A DNA stretch of 64,000 nucleotides from Tetrapyrgos nigripes. Taxonomy: Eukaryota > Basidiomycota > Agaricomycetes > Agaricales > Campanellaceae. This document shows, piece by piece, positions 11,683-24,230 of the stretch. The stretch lies in NCBI GenBank assembly GCA_013368315.1, contig JAACJM010000017.1, forward strand, positions 372,001 to 436,000, given 5' to 3'. The first letter of the stretch is position 1; each line of letters starts with the position of its first letter. The notes below the pieces were generated by a model, which saw only the letters and a program-made list of their open reading frames with translations, had not been told where the DNA came from and searched no databases. The position numbers were made by a program, and so were the translations under genes.

Positions 11683-14323
11683 AACTGGCGTCAGTGGGAC
11701 GTTAAGACAGAAAACGTTAAAAGAACGAGGAAGAAACGCGTCAAGCAGTCTTTTTGTGGATTTTTTGGGGGATTTTGGACCTCCGTCGTCGCCGTCGACG
11801 TCGAGAACGATGAGGACAGCGAGAGGACGAGAAGATAAGAGATGGTTGAACGCGTTCGCCTCGTGTTGGGGGGGAAGTTGATCTGCCTCGTGTAGTTGCC
11901 TTTACAGGCGCAGTCAGAAGACAGGAAGGAAAGTCAACCTACCCAACAAATAATATTTCAACCTCCGGTAACCGAACAAGGGTCCTCCCTTTTCTGGAAC
12001 CCTAACCCACACAAATACCTCCGTGAACGAAATACCGGATTTTGATGTCGCTTCCTTCCTCCGCCAAGATAAGTAGACAGCGTCAAACGCCGAAAACGAG
12101 TGTCCAAAATGAGTGGTTTTGAGGAGCAGAGCTGCGCTGCTCGCGAAGAACGAAAGGCTGGTGGTGGTATCGGTGCAAGATGTGAAGTTACGGCTCTTTT
12201 CGTTGCTACGTCGCCCATCACACAGTATTTCCATTCGGAAAAAGGGTCGCTTCAGTGACGTCGGTAGTCCTCTCCTACAGCCTGCACACCCCGGCGCTCC
12301 TCCTGCGAGCTCGTGGATACGTCGCACTCATCGTCCGCCAGACAGGAGAGATGCTTCTGAGCCTTCTATCACATCCTGCCTTGGTCATCCAGGCGCAGTA
12401 TTTCGTAAAGCCCCAAAGCGCCGTGAAATATTCTATCAGGGTCCAGGAACGTTAACATGACAAGACAATTGATGTCAAGAGAATTCTTATCAATGAAAGT
12501 TCTGGAGATACCGTACGAGGTCCCTCAAGCTCCAAGACCGCTCCTTTTGCTTTCTCGCGGCGACAGGTATGTATATCGTCATCAACATAACGGCGGCGTC
12601 GGGGCCTCGAAGAGAACTTCTCGAGAACGCCATATAACCTAAGTAAATCCACCGCTGTCAGAAGGAAAGTCAGTGTACGCAACCTCTCCATTCTGAAAAA
12701 GACTTCTTAATGACTTGGCCCTATGAAATCACCAAAATTAATAACATTCATTTCTGTTTCGTAACTGGAAACACCGCCGTCAATGAAAAGAATCCAATAC
12801 ACGGCCGGGGTCAATAGACACTGGCTCTTGGTCCGTCGAGACGTCTCCGACGACTCTAATAACGCATGGTCAGCCCCCGACACTCAGAGTTTTCAAGAAT
12901 ATTTACCTCAAGACGAAAGTAGTCATAAATGGACATATTCATGCCACTGTATGTAGCTGGAAACGGACATGAGTAATGCTGAAGACTACGATAGGATACA
13001 CTGTATCCATTCCAGTGGATCACCATACGGTCGGGCACCATGCAAAATTAGGATTTTACGACAAATGTGATAGAAGCCTCAGAGTCAATATGTAGCGAAG
13101 CTTGATGACTGCACAATACTGTGAAAAGTAAACCTTTCACAATTTCGGGTCACAGAAGCTGCGAAAGAAGGGAGAACGATATTCACGAGCGAGAACTTAT
13201 CTGTATCAAAATATGTCAAGATATTAACGGTAGAAGTTGTCGAGACTCACCATCTTCATTCCATTGCTTTTGATCATATTAATAAGATGGACGTACGCAG
13301 TCAAATTACTACGTCCGTACCGATGAAGGCTGGGCAGGAAGAAGCAGAAAACTCGGAAGGAACACTGCACCACAGGCCACTGAGTGTGCCAAGGAAGACC
13401 GGGTTGGAACAGGTTTATAAGGAGCGGTTATGAGCCTTTGCTAAATGCAATGCGCACCTTGAACCATCTCTGACACCATAAATCGCATCGGTGACATCGT
13501 CGCCTCCGACCGACAATTCGGGGCTCTCGCTTATTTCTCGACTGAGTATTCCCAGACCTGTTTGAAAACCATCTTTTGAGAGTGTATCTATCGAGGAAAA
13601 GCATAACTTGTAGGCAAGGCCCGACAGGGAACGCGTCATCCACTCACTTTCTGGGTCTCCAATGGGAGGTGGTGTCTTCTTCTAAATAGAGACAATGGGA
13701 TAAAATTCGACTCTTAGACTGGTAAAAACATCGGAGAAGGAAGAGAAAAGAGACATCGTGATCGCGCACAAGAGGGGTCGGAATTCGGTCGGAATTAGCC
13801 GATTATGTGCCCACAGTGCCTGCCGCTAGTTGGTCGGTATATTCGCACTTATTCGTATTTAGCCTGATCGCGGTGATTCGAGGCTGGAGCATTTAGGGGC
13901 TATGGCAGCTGCAAGACTGCTAAGACGGTACCTGTATCGACTAGCCGATTCGGATCTTCCGGGCCACAACGCCACTGGGAACCTCAGAACAGTTTTAGAA
14001 CACTAGTCCGAGGCTTCAACTTGAAGCGGTATGGAGTAGCCAAGGAGGACTAGTACTACTGTGCAGCGGACAGCAATAAGATGAAATAAGAGGTCTTATT
14101 AGCTATTAAAGTACAACATCGTCAGTGAGTGGAGTACGAAGTATAAAAACGCATTAAGACTACGGTAGCAGTGGCTCTTCAGTGTCTCTGATAGTAGGCT
14201 ACATAGGATCACCGGCAAATAAATATTTAGATACAATAGGATATCCATATTACGCTTCTGAGCTTTCCCCCACATTTCAATAATAGACAGTATCTTCCGG
14301 ATCTGTGGAATGATTCTTAGGTT
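11683..14323. other. Intergenic, possibly decayed gene fragments
   Basis: I found no gene I can support in 2.6 kb. A short plus-strand frame starts at 12109 (MSGFEEQSCAAREERKAGG, 50 codons). Minus-strand frames lie at 13041..12856 (with a plausible donor after IYDYFRLE) and 13639..13415. They do not join into a recognisable protein. They may be remnants or an unrecognised small gene. Confidence 0.35.
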
Positions 14324-15913
14324 CTAAAGCATTGCCTTCTCGAATAAAATTGGCGCTTTCTGTCCTGTTGAGCTAGTCCTCTAGAGTGAGCGACATCCAT
14401 TAGCAGCATAGATCCCGCACTCACATATATCTCCACACCGAGTGTCAGTATAAGAGTGCTCAGCCACAACGCCATTCCGTTGACTGCCCGTAGCGTAGAC
14501 GCTGTCCCCAGATGACCTTCCTTATTAGAGGCATGCACTGCAACGCTGAACGGGTTGTTCGACAAATCCGATACGTTGTTCACACACTGGGGAAACATCT
14601 GCGATAATGCGCTCGAATCTTGAAGGACGTAGAGAACTTCATCACAGCGCCAAACCTTCCGGTCATTCGCACCATGTAGGCTAAAAGGATAGATTTGTTT
14701 ACTCACTGAATAGTAAGCTCCAATCCTCGTGACGATGGCACCCGCGATAACTCCAATCACTCTTGCGAGAACAACAGCTGAGAAGTAAGTGACAGATCCT
14801 GTGGGCGAGAGATCATGATAACCATGATTTTCAGGTCCGATCGTTTCAGGAATCATGATTCGAGGAAGGATACTCACTCAGCATCCATCTTCTATGGGCA
14901 CGCGTGTTCCGCTTTACATTGTAGAGTCCCATGAGCATGGCGAAGACAAGCATGATCGTAAGGAGGTAGTACGCTGCTTGCACATTGATTTCTCCCCCGA
15001 GAGAACGTCGAGCAACGATAGCGCCAGCAATATTCCCTGGAATGAGTAGGAGTACACATATGTATCCTTGATTGAATGCAATTGGATAGTCCAGTCAATG
15101 GTCCCAAGCCAATTCAAAAATGACATACACTTACCATTCAGGCGATGGATCCAGATAACATTCTGACAATATTTCAATCATTGGTCCAGCAAAGAAAATG
15201 ATCGTGACTTACCCGTCGAATGGTAGGAAGGAATTGCAGTCCGACAAGAATACCACCAACTTGCCATCCGAGGAGTGAAAACATCAGCCTACATTTCTGA
15301 AGAGTATACAAAGACCGCTACGCACTTATTGTGGTGTAGATGTGCATGATATAGCTCACTCGATAAGGAGCTAAGTCGAACCAACGAAAATCGCCTAAGT
15401 GCAGTGCACCGGTACCGGTTTGACAAGCGTTTCAAACTAGCATACTTGCATAAATCGTACCTGGCGGTGTCTGCTCCCGTCTGATCCTTCCGTTCATGTT
15501 GAAAGCACGAGCCAGACAGAATCCCAATAAAGCACCTCCACATACGAAAACTGTTAGAGGTTGGGACGGATCAATTATAGAAAGAACGAGAGTGGATTTC
15601 ACGACGCACATAGAAAAAGACTGTATCTTTCCTTGAACCCAACTATCCAGCTCAGAGACCAGTAGAATGACTTGAAAGGATTATCACCGCGTTCCTTCCT
15701 CGGTGATGAAGTAAGTCCTGAAGCTGACTGAACAGCTGGACTTCTGAGAGCGGAAATCTCAACATCCATCAAAGCCGGTATCTGAGATTCCCTCCTGAAG
15801 TATGAAGCACGTTGACTTCGAGGTCGAGATTCAGACTGTTGGATGTAGACCTGACTGAAACTCTCCAACTTGAAGGAGTCGGCGGAGCGCGGCGAAGGAA
15901 GGGGCGTCGACAT
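14324..15913 (-). CDS. DUF2306 family membrane protein
   Basis: Nine exons fit in frame: 15913..15610, 15550..15461, 15394..15360, 15296..15213, 15162..15135, 15066..14878, 14798..14707, 14655..14425 and 14380..14324, giving 369 residues. The N-terminal 85 residues are Ser/Arg-rich. The membrane part follows the order remembered for fungal DUF2306 proteins: SFYWSLSWIVGFKERYSLFL, VCGGALLGFCLARAF, LVGLQFLPTIRR, IHRLNGYICVLLLIPGNIAG, AIVARRSLGGEINVQAAYYL, LYNVKRNTRAHRRWML, VIGVIAGAIVTRIGAYYS and MALWLSTLILTLGVEIY. The invariant-looking IHRxxGY and HRxWML motifs are present. Two exons are very short (35 and 28 nt), and the 35-nt exon boundary is the least certain. Function is unknown. Confidence 0.75.
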
Positions 15914-16745
15914 ATGTAGTGGCAAAGACGAAGAGGAACGCTAGCTTGGGAGTGTGTCCACACTCGATATATATGAGCGTCAGACGCGGAGCCACGGAGC
16001 TCCAAAATTCCGGTTTGATGAACATACATACCTGGCGCGCCCCTACTTATTCTTACTAAGTGCGTCAAAATCTCCGGCGATGTCTACCGGCACAAGACCG
16101 AACGCTCAACGAACGTCTCAATTGCGGCTTCTATTGGCATTGCGGAGCGGGAAGGAATCGACCTTACAGGCATCCAGTGAACCCTCAAGGAAATCAGATC
16201 ATCTAAATCAAGATGGCCGGCATACTTAATCGGGACCAAACTTGAAAATTTGAAGAGCCACCAAGTGGCTAAAAAGACAATCTATGAAATAGCATTATAT
16301 GTAACAGTTTATTATTGCGTAGCATTAAATATTAAATCAGCAGTTTTATGGTATCCGAAAGCAGTTGTAGGTATGCAAGGTATTAAAAGGTTAGTCGAAA
16401 GCAATTGTATACTAAGGTAAGGTATTAAAAGGATAGTACTAAGTACAAGCACTTGGGAACGCAGTATGAAGATACAATTCAGAATAGGCTACAGCAGAAA
16501 GCTGGACAATGAGGCTAGAAGACCGAGGTTCTGGTACTATGTCGCTATAATCAAAGGTTCCAGAATCGAATTAACAGTGGTAATCCTTTTCGTGGCAGCG
16601 TTGCGAGACGTTCAAAGGATGTCGGATGTCATTAATGGCTTCTTGAGGTCATGAACGTCACTATGGTCATAAAGCGCTTCCTCTTCGAAGAGTCTGCAAG
16701 GTCACAAAGATTAGATCCCAAGAATATCAAGAAAGAGGCACAACA
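15914..16745. other. Intergenic
   Basis: This is the shared upstream/downstream space between two minus-strand genes. I see no gene or repeat in it. Confidence 0.5.
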
Positions 16746-17540
16746 CTAACGCTTCTCACTCTCAACGTACTTGTTGACCTCATCGAAGAATGATAAGCTG
16801 CTGCTCCTTCTAAGGAAGATGTCCCTTTTATCGCCGAACTCTTCTTCCGAAGAATTTTTGGAAGACGAACGGAAGTTAAAGACCGAGCGAGTTGCGGAAG
16901 GAGGGGGTGGTAGATGCTCTTCATCAGATACCTTAGTGTACTTAGATCCTGACGAAGACAGGTGCAAGGGTGAGGGCTACGACAAAATAATGTCATCAGA
17001 TGAATAGCCGAGTGTTTGGCTCAAACGTACCTTCGAGCGCAGACTCCGAGACGCAGGACGTAGAGAAGGCAAGGATGTGCGCGACCCTAAGTGCCGCTTC
17101 GTGGGCATCGGGAGCTGGAGGAGATGCTTGTCCTCGTCGTCATCATCCGAATCTCTGTCTTGATACTTGGAAGAGTGGGGGAGTCTGGGAGACAGAGGGG
17201 AATGGTGGGCAAATGTCGGAGAAAGGCAGTGAAGTGGTTCAACGAGGATGATAGGAGACTTCATTGCGAAGGGATCATCGTCGAGCAAGGTAGAAGTTAG
17301 CTTCGGAGAATGCACAATGAAGGCATCGAAGCTCGGGTCAAAGGGGCCTTCGCGACCATCGTAATACGACGGGCTCTGCAACTCTTCGCCAGCTTTGTGC
17401 AGCAGCTTCGGAGAGGTAAATACGGGAGACGTAGGGTTCGAGTCATTTGATCGGCCCAATGCGTGAGGGGCATTAGAGTGGCTGCGAGTGCGGTGAAAAG
17501 AATGCAGTAGATTAAGGGCAGAGGGCCTTTTGCTGAGCAT
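16746..17540 (-). CDS. Disordered Ser-rich protein, unknown function
   Basis: Two exons, 17540..17031 and 16976..16746, join across a 54-bp GTACGT...GTAG intron to give 246 residues. The start is MLSKRPSALNLLHSFHRTR. The chain is rich in Ser, Pro, His and Arg. An acidic patch RDSDDDDEDKHLL is followed by RTSLPSLRPASRSLRSK in exon 1, and exon 2 has KNSSEEEFGDKRDIFLRRSS. No transmembrane segment or domain is visible. The frame is continuous through both exons and the splice phase fits, which argues for a real gene; low complexity limits confidence. It could be a phosphorylated regulator or a lineage-specific protein. Confidence 0.55.
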
Positions 17541-18872
17541 ATTTTGAGATTAAGGACTACAAGGTATTCTGTATGAGAGAATCAAGCTGTTAGACTGTCC
17601 AACTTTCAGTTCGAAAAGATACTTACAATACAAGAGGATACGAGTGTTAGAAGGTTTGTTGGACCTTGTATCTTTCCATCGAGTATTTACAGGAATTTGT
17701 GATTGGAAATTGGAGCATTGATCACCCAAGACACAGTATCCATGGGGATCAGCTTCTGTTGAACCGTTGAAAATCAGACTCGCCTTGAAACATTGCGTTG
17801 CAATGAAGTCGTCAAGACTCAAAAATCGAAGCACCGCAGTCATAGACAAGATAGTCTTCACTTCAAGTTGGATCTTTGTGTGTTATTCATACTCCATATC
17901 GACTCGTTCCCTTGCTGGACTGAGTCTATTTGGCCACATCCGAAGACAACCGAAATCGAAACAAGACAGACCAGGAAACGATGATGACGACGCGGATGAA
18001 CACCGGACTCGGAACTACTCTGACTCTGCAAGATGCCTGTTGTGTTGGCAAGTTGCATGAGTGGTTTCCAAGAGATGGATGTTTCGAAGCAACTGTCGTA
18101 GTTTCAAATTTAAACTCCGTGCAAATCTTGCACCAAGATTCTCTTCGATCACCTTCTTTGCCAAACCCACGCTACACAACAGGGGAAGACATATAACTCG
18201 ATCACACTGGCCAGATTACTTCAAAATCTCGCCAGAAATTCAGAACTCTTTTTCTCCAGAGTAAGGGTACTGTACCATTTTATTCAATTCGTCAGTAACG
18301 GGTAACTACTAACGGACCCCCCAAAAACGACGAAAATTTCACCTTGTAACGCGTAACAAAGGCTAGTGACGCATTTATCTACCGTTACACGCCAAAAACC
18401 TCGGGAAAAATTTTTCTGACCGCACCTAAAATAGGGTGCTTTGAGCTTGTTTTCGGCTAATCACCTACAGCTGTAAAGTGTCAAGACTTTTCCACAAGAA
18501 GTTGCAAAATATGCAACACATACTTGTCATGAGTGGAGTTGGGGTAAGCCTGGACATCTTATCTCGTCTCTTTTTGGCAGGATTAAGCTAGGGTTAGGGC
18601 TTATGATATCTTATCTCTGTATCATGTGACCACAGATATACCATATAAGGTAGGTAGAGGGAGGGGGGGTCTAGCGAGGTCACTAAAAATTTTTCTGAGT
18701 GGATGTAAAAAAATTTTTAGCCGCCTCCCCCTTGGCAAAACGTATCTTTTTCCTATGCATAGTCGATGAAGTATTCTATTTGTAGTGTGTCTGAGCTATA
18801 CTTTGTAGCGTAGTCAGCTAATTCACCCTTGATCCTAGCTAAGATAAGCCTGAACTTGAACGAGGGCTTATC
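17541..18872. other. Intergenic
   Basis: About 1.3 kb without a gene I can support. Between 18300 and 18850 are AT-rich tracts and poly-T/A runs (AAAAATTTTTCT type) that look like remnants of repeats. An 11-bp AGGGTTAGGGC at about 18590 is too short to call telomeric. Confidence 0.5.
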
Positions 18873-19468
18873 TAGGGAACAGCACGGGGATCCCGCGGGG
18901 AAAAAATTCTGACCCGTCCCCGTCCCCGTCAAAACCCGTCCCCGCCCTCGCGGGTCACGGGTTTACAACAGGGCAGACGGGTCTGAGGCAAACCCCGCGG
19001 GTTCACGGGTACCCCTACATACATTAAGTACTTATACCTCAAATATCATCATACCCCTCTGGCATCTCATCTCCTCTGCATCCAGATCAGTTCACAACGG
19101 CCTTCTCTTTTGTCTGGTTTCAAGTTTTCCAGAAATGGGTGAGGCCTGAGGCCTGAGGGCGCATTGTCACTTGATTATTACTTTACATACATAAATGAAG
19201 CATGAGGATTTTTTTTTGTGTATGTAATTATTGTAAGATCTACCTACGAATCTTGTACGAGTATGCCTAAATGTATGACTATACTTACAGCTGGTTGCTG
19301 TAAATAATTATGCCGAGTCGATCTTCTATAGTACCAGGCGGCGGGTTGGTTTACCCGTGTGACGGGCCGCGGGTTTGGCGCGGGATGAGAGAAGCAGCCC
19401 CGTCCCCGTCCCCGCCATACCCCGTCCCCGCGACCCGTCATTTCCCCGCCGACCCGTGCTATTCCCTA
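18873..19468. mobile_element. hAT-like MITE with 8-bp target duplication
   Basis: The left end is TAGGGAACAGCACGGG and the right end is CCCGTGCTATTCCCTA, inverted repeats with one mismatch. The 8-mer GGCTTATC occurs immediately before (18865..18872) and immediately after (19469..19476), the target duplication length of hAT transposons. Both subterminal regions carry clustered CCCGTCCCCG/CGGGGACGGG motifs, while the 300-bp centre is AT-rich. At 596 bp with no long ORF it is non-autonomous. It sits about 140 bp upstream of the nitrilase start and so may overlap that promoter. Confidence 0.88.
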
Positions 19469-19610
19469 GGCTTATCACGGAGCAGCGCGGGTTGTACTTA
19501 AGTATCAGTACCCCAACTGCGACTAACTGCGAGCACCTGATAACGGTGGCAGAAGACAGGGATCTTTCCGGCAGCCAATCAGATTTCACTTCTCCTTCTC
19601 TCATTCCATC

Positions 19611-21032
19611 ATGTCTATCACCAAAGTCGCTGCCATCCAAGCTGAGCCCGTCTGGTTCGATCTACAAGGGGGCGTAATCAAAGTCATCTCTCTCATCCAA
19701 GAAGCCGCTTCCAACGGCGCTCACCTAATTGGATTCCCTGAATCGTTCATCCCAGGATATCCCATGGCCATCTGGACTCAGGGATTTGACCCGACATTCC
19801 TGGTGCAATTTCAGAAGAACTGTCTCGATGTAAAGTCGGATGAGTACAATAGGATTAGGAAGGTCATCAAGGATATTGGGACAATCTGGTGAGTTTTGAC
19901 AGTTCAGCTATAAAGTGAACACGCGGCTAACTCGTGCGTTTCCCTCTTTAGGGTCGTGTTAGGGTTCACCGAGCGTGATGGGCAAAGTATGTACTGCGCA
20001 CAGAGCGTAATCAATCCTCAGGGTCAAGTGATCCTGCACCGAAGGAAGCTCAAAGCTACCGGACAGGAGCGTACCATTTGGGGAGATGCACCTGGTAAAC
20101 CTGTTATCTTTCGAATTATATCGTATTCTTATTGATCAATTTCTCAAACTCAAAGCGGACTCACTGAAAACCGCCATTGCCTCTGCACCAGGAGGTCCCA
20201 TCATCGGTTCTTTGAATTGCTGGTCAGTCCTTGAAATGTCATGTCATAAATGACGAATCAACAATCGTCTACTTTCCATTCACTTTAATTTTCATCAGGG
20301 AACACCTTCAGCCGCTTCTTAAGTACCACCACTTCACGCTCGGTACTCAAATCCACGTCGCAAGTTGGCCATTTTGTGGCTCGATTGCAGAGGGAGCCCC
20401 TCCGCAGTTTTCTTCAGATTTTCAAGATACGTTGTCGAGAGCAATTGCCATTGAGGGGCAGATGTTCGTCTTGCAGAGCACGCAATTGATCAAGAACGAG
20501 AACTTCGACAAGTGCAGGTAAATTGAAAGCTAGAATCGAATTTAGAATATTTCTCACTCCAGCACACGAACTCTAGAATCGAAGGGACGCCCTGGGCCCC
20601 AAAGGTAGGGAAATTCTCGACAAACAATCATGAGGATTGCTGATTCCTTCCGAAGCACGGTGGAGGTTTTGCCGCTATATATGGGCCCACTGGAATTCGA
20701 CTCGCAGAAGCTGCCAGCCCATCAGAAGAAGCAATCATCTATGCAAATATCAATCTCGATGAGATTATGGCCGCGAAATTAGCGGGAGATACTGTTGGAC
20801 ATTAGTACGTGTGATACAAATCATCCTTTGGCCTCAACAACTGCTGATTCACTTGTATTGGAATTTTGCCGTAACATTCACGGAGTGTAGCTCTAGACCA
20901 GACCTACTTTCGTTGGTCGTTTGTCCGTCGTCGACACTTGATTCACCTGCAACGGTGAAGAAGGCTGGAGGGAAAACGGCACCTGAATACGGGGATACTC
21001 TCCTAGCAAAGATTTCTCCCTTGGAAGACTGA
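19611..21032 (+). CDS. Nitrilase (carbon-nitrogen hydrolase)
   Basis: Seven exons splice in frame: 19611..19888, 19952..20094, 20156..20222, 20299..20517, 20577..20604, 20656..20804 and 20891..21032, giving 341 residues, the usual length for fungal nitrilases. The catalytic triad is visible: Glu in IGFPESFIPGYP, Lys in LHRRKLKATGQER and Cys in IIGSLNCWEHLQPLLKY. The C-terminal VGHYSRPDLLSLVV motif is also present. The family hydrolyses nitriles to carboxylic acids plus ammonia, or hydrates cyanide in cyanide hydratases; sequence alone does not separate these. The protein has no signal peptide and is probably cytosolic. Exon 5 is only 28 nt, but its phases are exact. A MITE lies just upstream. 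Confidence 0.9.
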
Positions 21033-21437
21033 CAAGCCTGATATTCACGCTATGTGGTGTAGATAACAGACAATTACTTGCGTTCTTCGTAGCCTTTAGT
21101 ATCGTGTTCAAACCCTCAATCAACATTGTGCTACCTATCACTGGTCAGAACGTACACAAGAAACAGCGATTTCTCGATTTGTAGACTCATTAGAGAAACT
21201 TAGATTGCCTGGGCCCTGTACCACAAAAAAAGCATCCCAGCCTCGCCGGCTAAAGCCATCACTGGTAACCCTCCTTGTCAATCCTCCCGGACAGAGTCTT
21301 TGGAATGTTTGAAGTAAAAATCATCAAAAAGGTCGTTGGTTCGTGACTAGTGACTGCTAGTATACACATTGCAAAGTAAAACAGTTACAGGTACTTAATA
21401 TTACAGGTCCAACAGCAAGGCGTCAGGAGACCAATTT

Positions 21438-23223
21438 TTAAAGGAAGAACCTGCAATTCTTCTTTGAAAGACCCTCAAACTCATCGTCCCCATCATAGTC
21501 ATCACCATCTTCGTCACCGTCTGAGTTTCTACTAGGAGCCTGAGTGTGGGTTTTGAAGATGGCCATGTTCTTCCCTCGGGACTTCCGAGCATGTCCAATC
21601 TGACGATGTGTGCGCGAAAGACGAGGACAAACTTGTCCTTGTTCGGCACATGCATCGTCCTCGCTGAGACCTGCGAGACCAGCTTCGTCCTTGACACGTA
21701 CCTCCTGCTCATCCTCGACACCAGAGGAGCAATCGTGTAATAAGAACCCTTTCTGCTTCTCCGGTTCCGGTTCAGGTAGTTTCTCGCGAGCGTAGTAATA
21801 AGACGAGGAAGGTAAAGGAGCCGGCGCCGGGGGAGATCTGGAGGGGCACGAGACGGTATCGGTATCGGATTGTTCCACAGGGTCAGCGATGGTACATAAA
21901 GCGGGTTGGCAAGACAACGATCCGGAAGACGGACAGGGAGATATGAGCAATGGGGATTCACAAAAGTAATCGCAGACCCATGGTCTGGATTCGGAGGGTA
22001 GTTGGAGGAATCTGACCTCCAGGAGCAGCGTATGAACAATGTTGTACATGTCCCAATCCTTAGGCGCATTTGAGCCGAGATTGTCCCATCCACAGATGTC
22101 CAGAAGGTGACTCTCCATCTTTGTGAAATGCTTCGCCCATTGTTGTTCATCACTCAGCTCCAAAGAGAACTCTAAATCGGTAGCCTTGAACGACTCGAGG
22201 GCACAGAATACCGTGTGCTCTAAGAGCTCAAGAGGAAGTGCGGTCCAGGAGAGCCTAAAGTTGGAAGTAAGACATCAGTTTAGTTGCAACCTTCAAGAGG
22301 TGAAACGCACATCATCTCCAGAGAGTAACCCTCACCCTCCCACCACATCTGACCCAAATACAGCGCCACTAACCACCACTTAAACATCATCTCTGCAGTA
22401 CAATTGCAGTCAGCCTCTGGTCCCCATTCCCTCGGCACCGCATGCATCTCTTTCACGTCTCTAAATTCCGGCCCATACGCAAGCTCACGAATCTTCTTGA
22501 CATAATAAGTCGAAGCAAATACTACTGGCATAGGTGGGTCAAGTTTGTCGGCTCTGAGGGCATTGTTTATCTTGGCAGCGAGATGGACATAGGGTTCTGA
22601 AGAGGATACTGTCAGGCAAAACAGCGGAATGTTTATGAGATCATGAAAACCACGCAACAAGAATGGATATGCGGCTCACTGTAAAACCCTTCAAATGTAT
22701 CTGTCATCCAAGCTGTTAACCAATGTGCCAACATCTCGTTTTCCCAGGCAGTGCGATACCCTTGATGTTCAGCAGGCGAAAGAAGGACGTTAGTGGCAGA
22801 GCTATCTTGTGACGTCGACGTCGACGGCGCTAAGCTGTTGGTCAAGGTACCGTTGGTGACATCCGATTCGGAAACTGAAGTTTGTTGCGGGGAGGTCTCG
22901 ATGTCAGGGGAGTGGTGATGGACAGTGCGCATGTCTGAAGCCAGGGATGGAAAGAAGGTAGCTGAGATCCTCTGTCGGATGCTGATGGAGTCTTTGAGAC
23001 GACCAATGAAAATCGTGAACGAGGAGAACTGGAAGACGATGGGGACAATGCCCAATCCGATTATGGTGAGAGGAACAAGGAGATTCCGACGAGCCGGTGT
23101 TTTGTTTGATAGCAGCACCAATGCCACTCTCAATGTTTTGTCCGCCATGCTGCATGGTTGCCGTTGAGAACTCGGTGCAATGGAGGATGCGACCCATGAA
23201 AGAAGACCGAAAAGTTGGTTCAT
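21438..23223 (-). CDS. Cyclin-like protein, second copy
   Basis: Three exons, 23223..22680, 22596..22311 and 22254..21438, give 548 residues starting MNQLFGLLSWVASSIAPSSQ. Residues 40-90 include a hydrophobic stretch, LLVPLTIIGLGIVPIVFQF. The central part holds ENEMLAHWLTAWMTDTFEGF, then helices KPYVHLAAKINNALR, MPVVFASTYYVKKIRELAYG, EMMFKWWLVALYLGQMWWEG and LPLELLEHTVFCALESFKAT, and WAKHFTKMESHLL, the order seen in cyclin boxes. The ENExLAxWxTxxxxxT motif matches the gene at 1..1784, so the two are paralogues. The C-terminus is acidic (DGDEDGDDYDGDDEFEG). It is convergent with the nitrilase gene, 405 bp from its stop. Alternative starts upstream (to 23430) are possible. Confidence 0.62.
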
Positions 23224-24230
23224 TGTGAATATGGAACTACTTAAGTTGGGTGACGGCACAAAGGTCTGGCGTTGGAGTTGGGGTTGCCAGACAATGATAG
23301 ATTGGCGGTCGTCGGGATGTATAAAGCAAATGGAGACAGATTTCGAAGACGGTGGGATGGGAATTGACTGGAGGCAATGGCGCCTAAACCGCTGCCTTTG
23401 TATCCAACGAGCACGGTCAAGGCGCAACATTTGTTGACCTTATCCGTAATTCATCTTGGACCAGTGACATGAGACAGCCATTTCGATTCAATTGGGACTG
23501 CATTGCAACTGTACGCTTGGACTGCATGGTAGAATGTGGCAGGTCAAAGCGTAGTGGAAATGCACATCAAAGACAATAAAAATCCAAGCACACCGGGGTC
23601 AGAAACAATACGCCCGTTACACCTATGATCTATTATGTGATGGAATATGTTAAGCGTAAATCGTTATAGGTAAGAAGAAAGCAAAGGTTTGGGCGTTCAG
23701 AAAAGTTGTTAACGTAGAGACGACGAACCGGGTCCAGGAAAAACCTCACAGCTTTGCAACTTCCTGACGACGAGACCTAAGCGCTAAGCATTTGCAAGGG
23801 GTCTATATGCATCCAAATAGATCGCGTTTATCCTAGGACTGAAGTAGCAAAGATAGCTCTTTGTTTCAACTTTGTTTGCGTAGAGAAGTGGTAAGCGAGA
23901 AAGACCAAATTTATCCGACTCACTCGGACTTTGTGATCGGCTCCTGAACTCAAGCACTCAAGTTCTGTGCGATTACTGTCTACATATGTACACGACAACG
24001 AGAGCTGGTAAGGTAGAATTAGATCTTCAAACACCCACTCAGACCATGCATCCGTTTGATGGATACGAACAACAGTGCCTTGTCTTGTTCTTGTATCTCA
24101 ATACAGTACGCAGAGGCCCCTCTAGAGAGCACTCCGCTTCCTAATAAGCACTTGGCTGACAAGTACTGTATTTGAGGGCAAAGTCTTTGCAATCTGCATT
24201 GTGAAAAACTACTGTACATTTTTCTTGCAT
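23224..24230. other. Intergenic
   Basis: One kilobase between two minus-strand genes. I see no gene, RNA or repeat. The region just above 23223 is the likely promoter of the cyclin-like gene. Confidence 0.5.

Noticed and set aside
11914..12460. Coding region on either strand near 12 kb
   Set aside because: Frames of 100-140 codons exist on both strands without recognisable motifs or consistent splicing, so no gene is called.
18589..18600. TAGGGTTAGGG resembling a telomere repeat
   Set aside because: Less than two units long, within ordinary AT-rich DNA.
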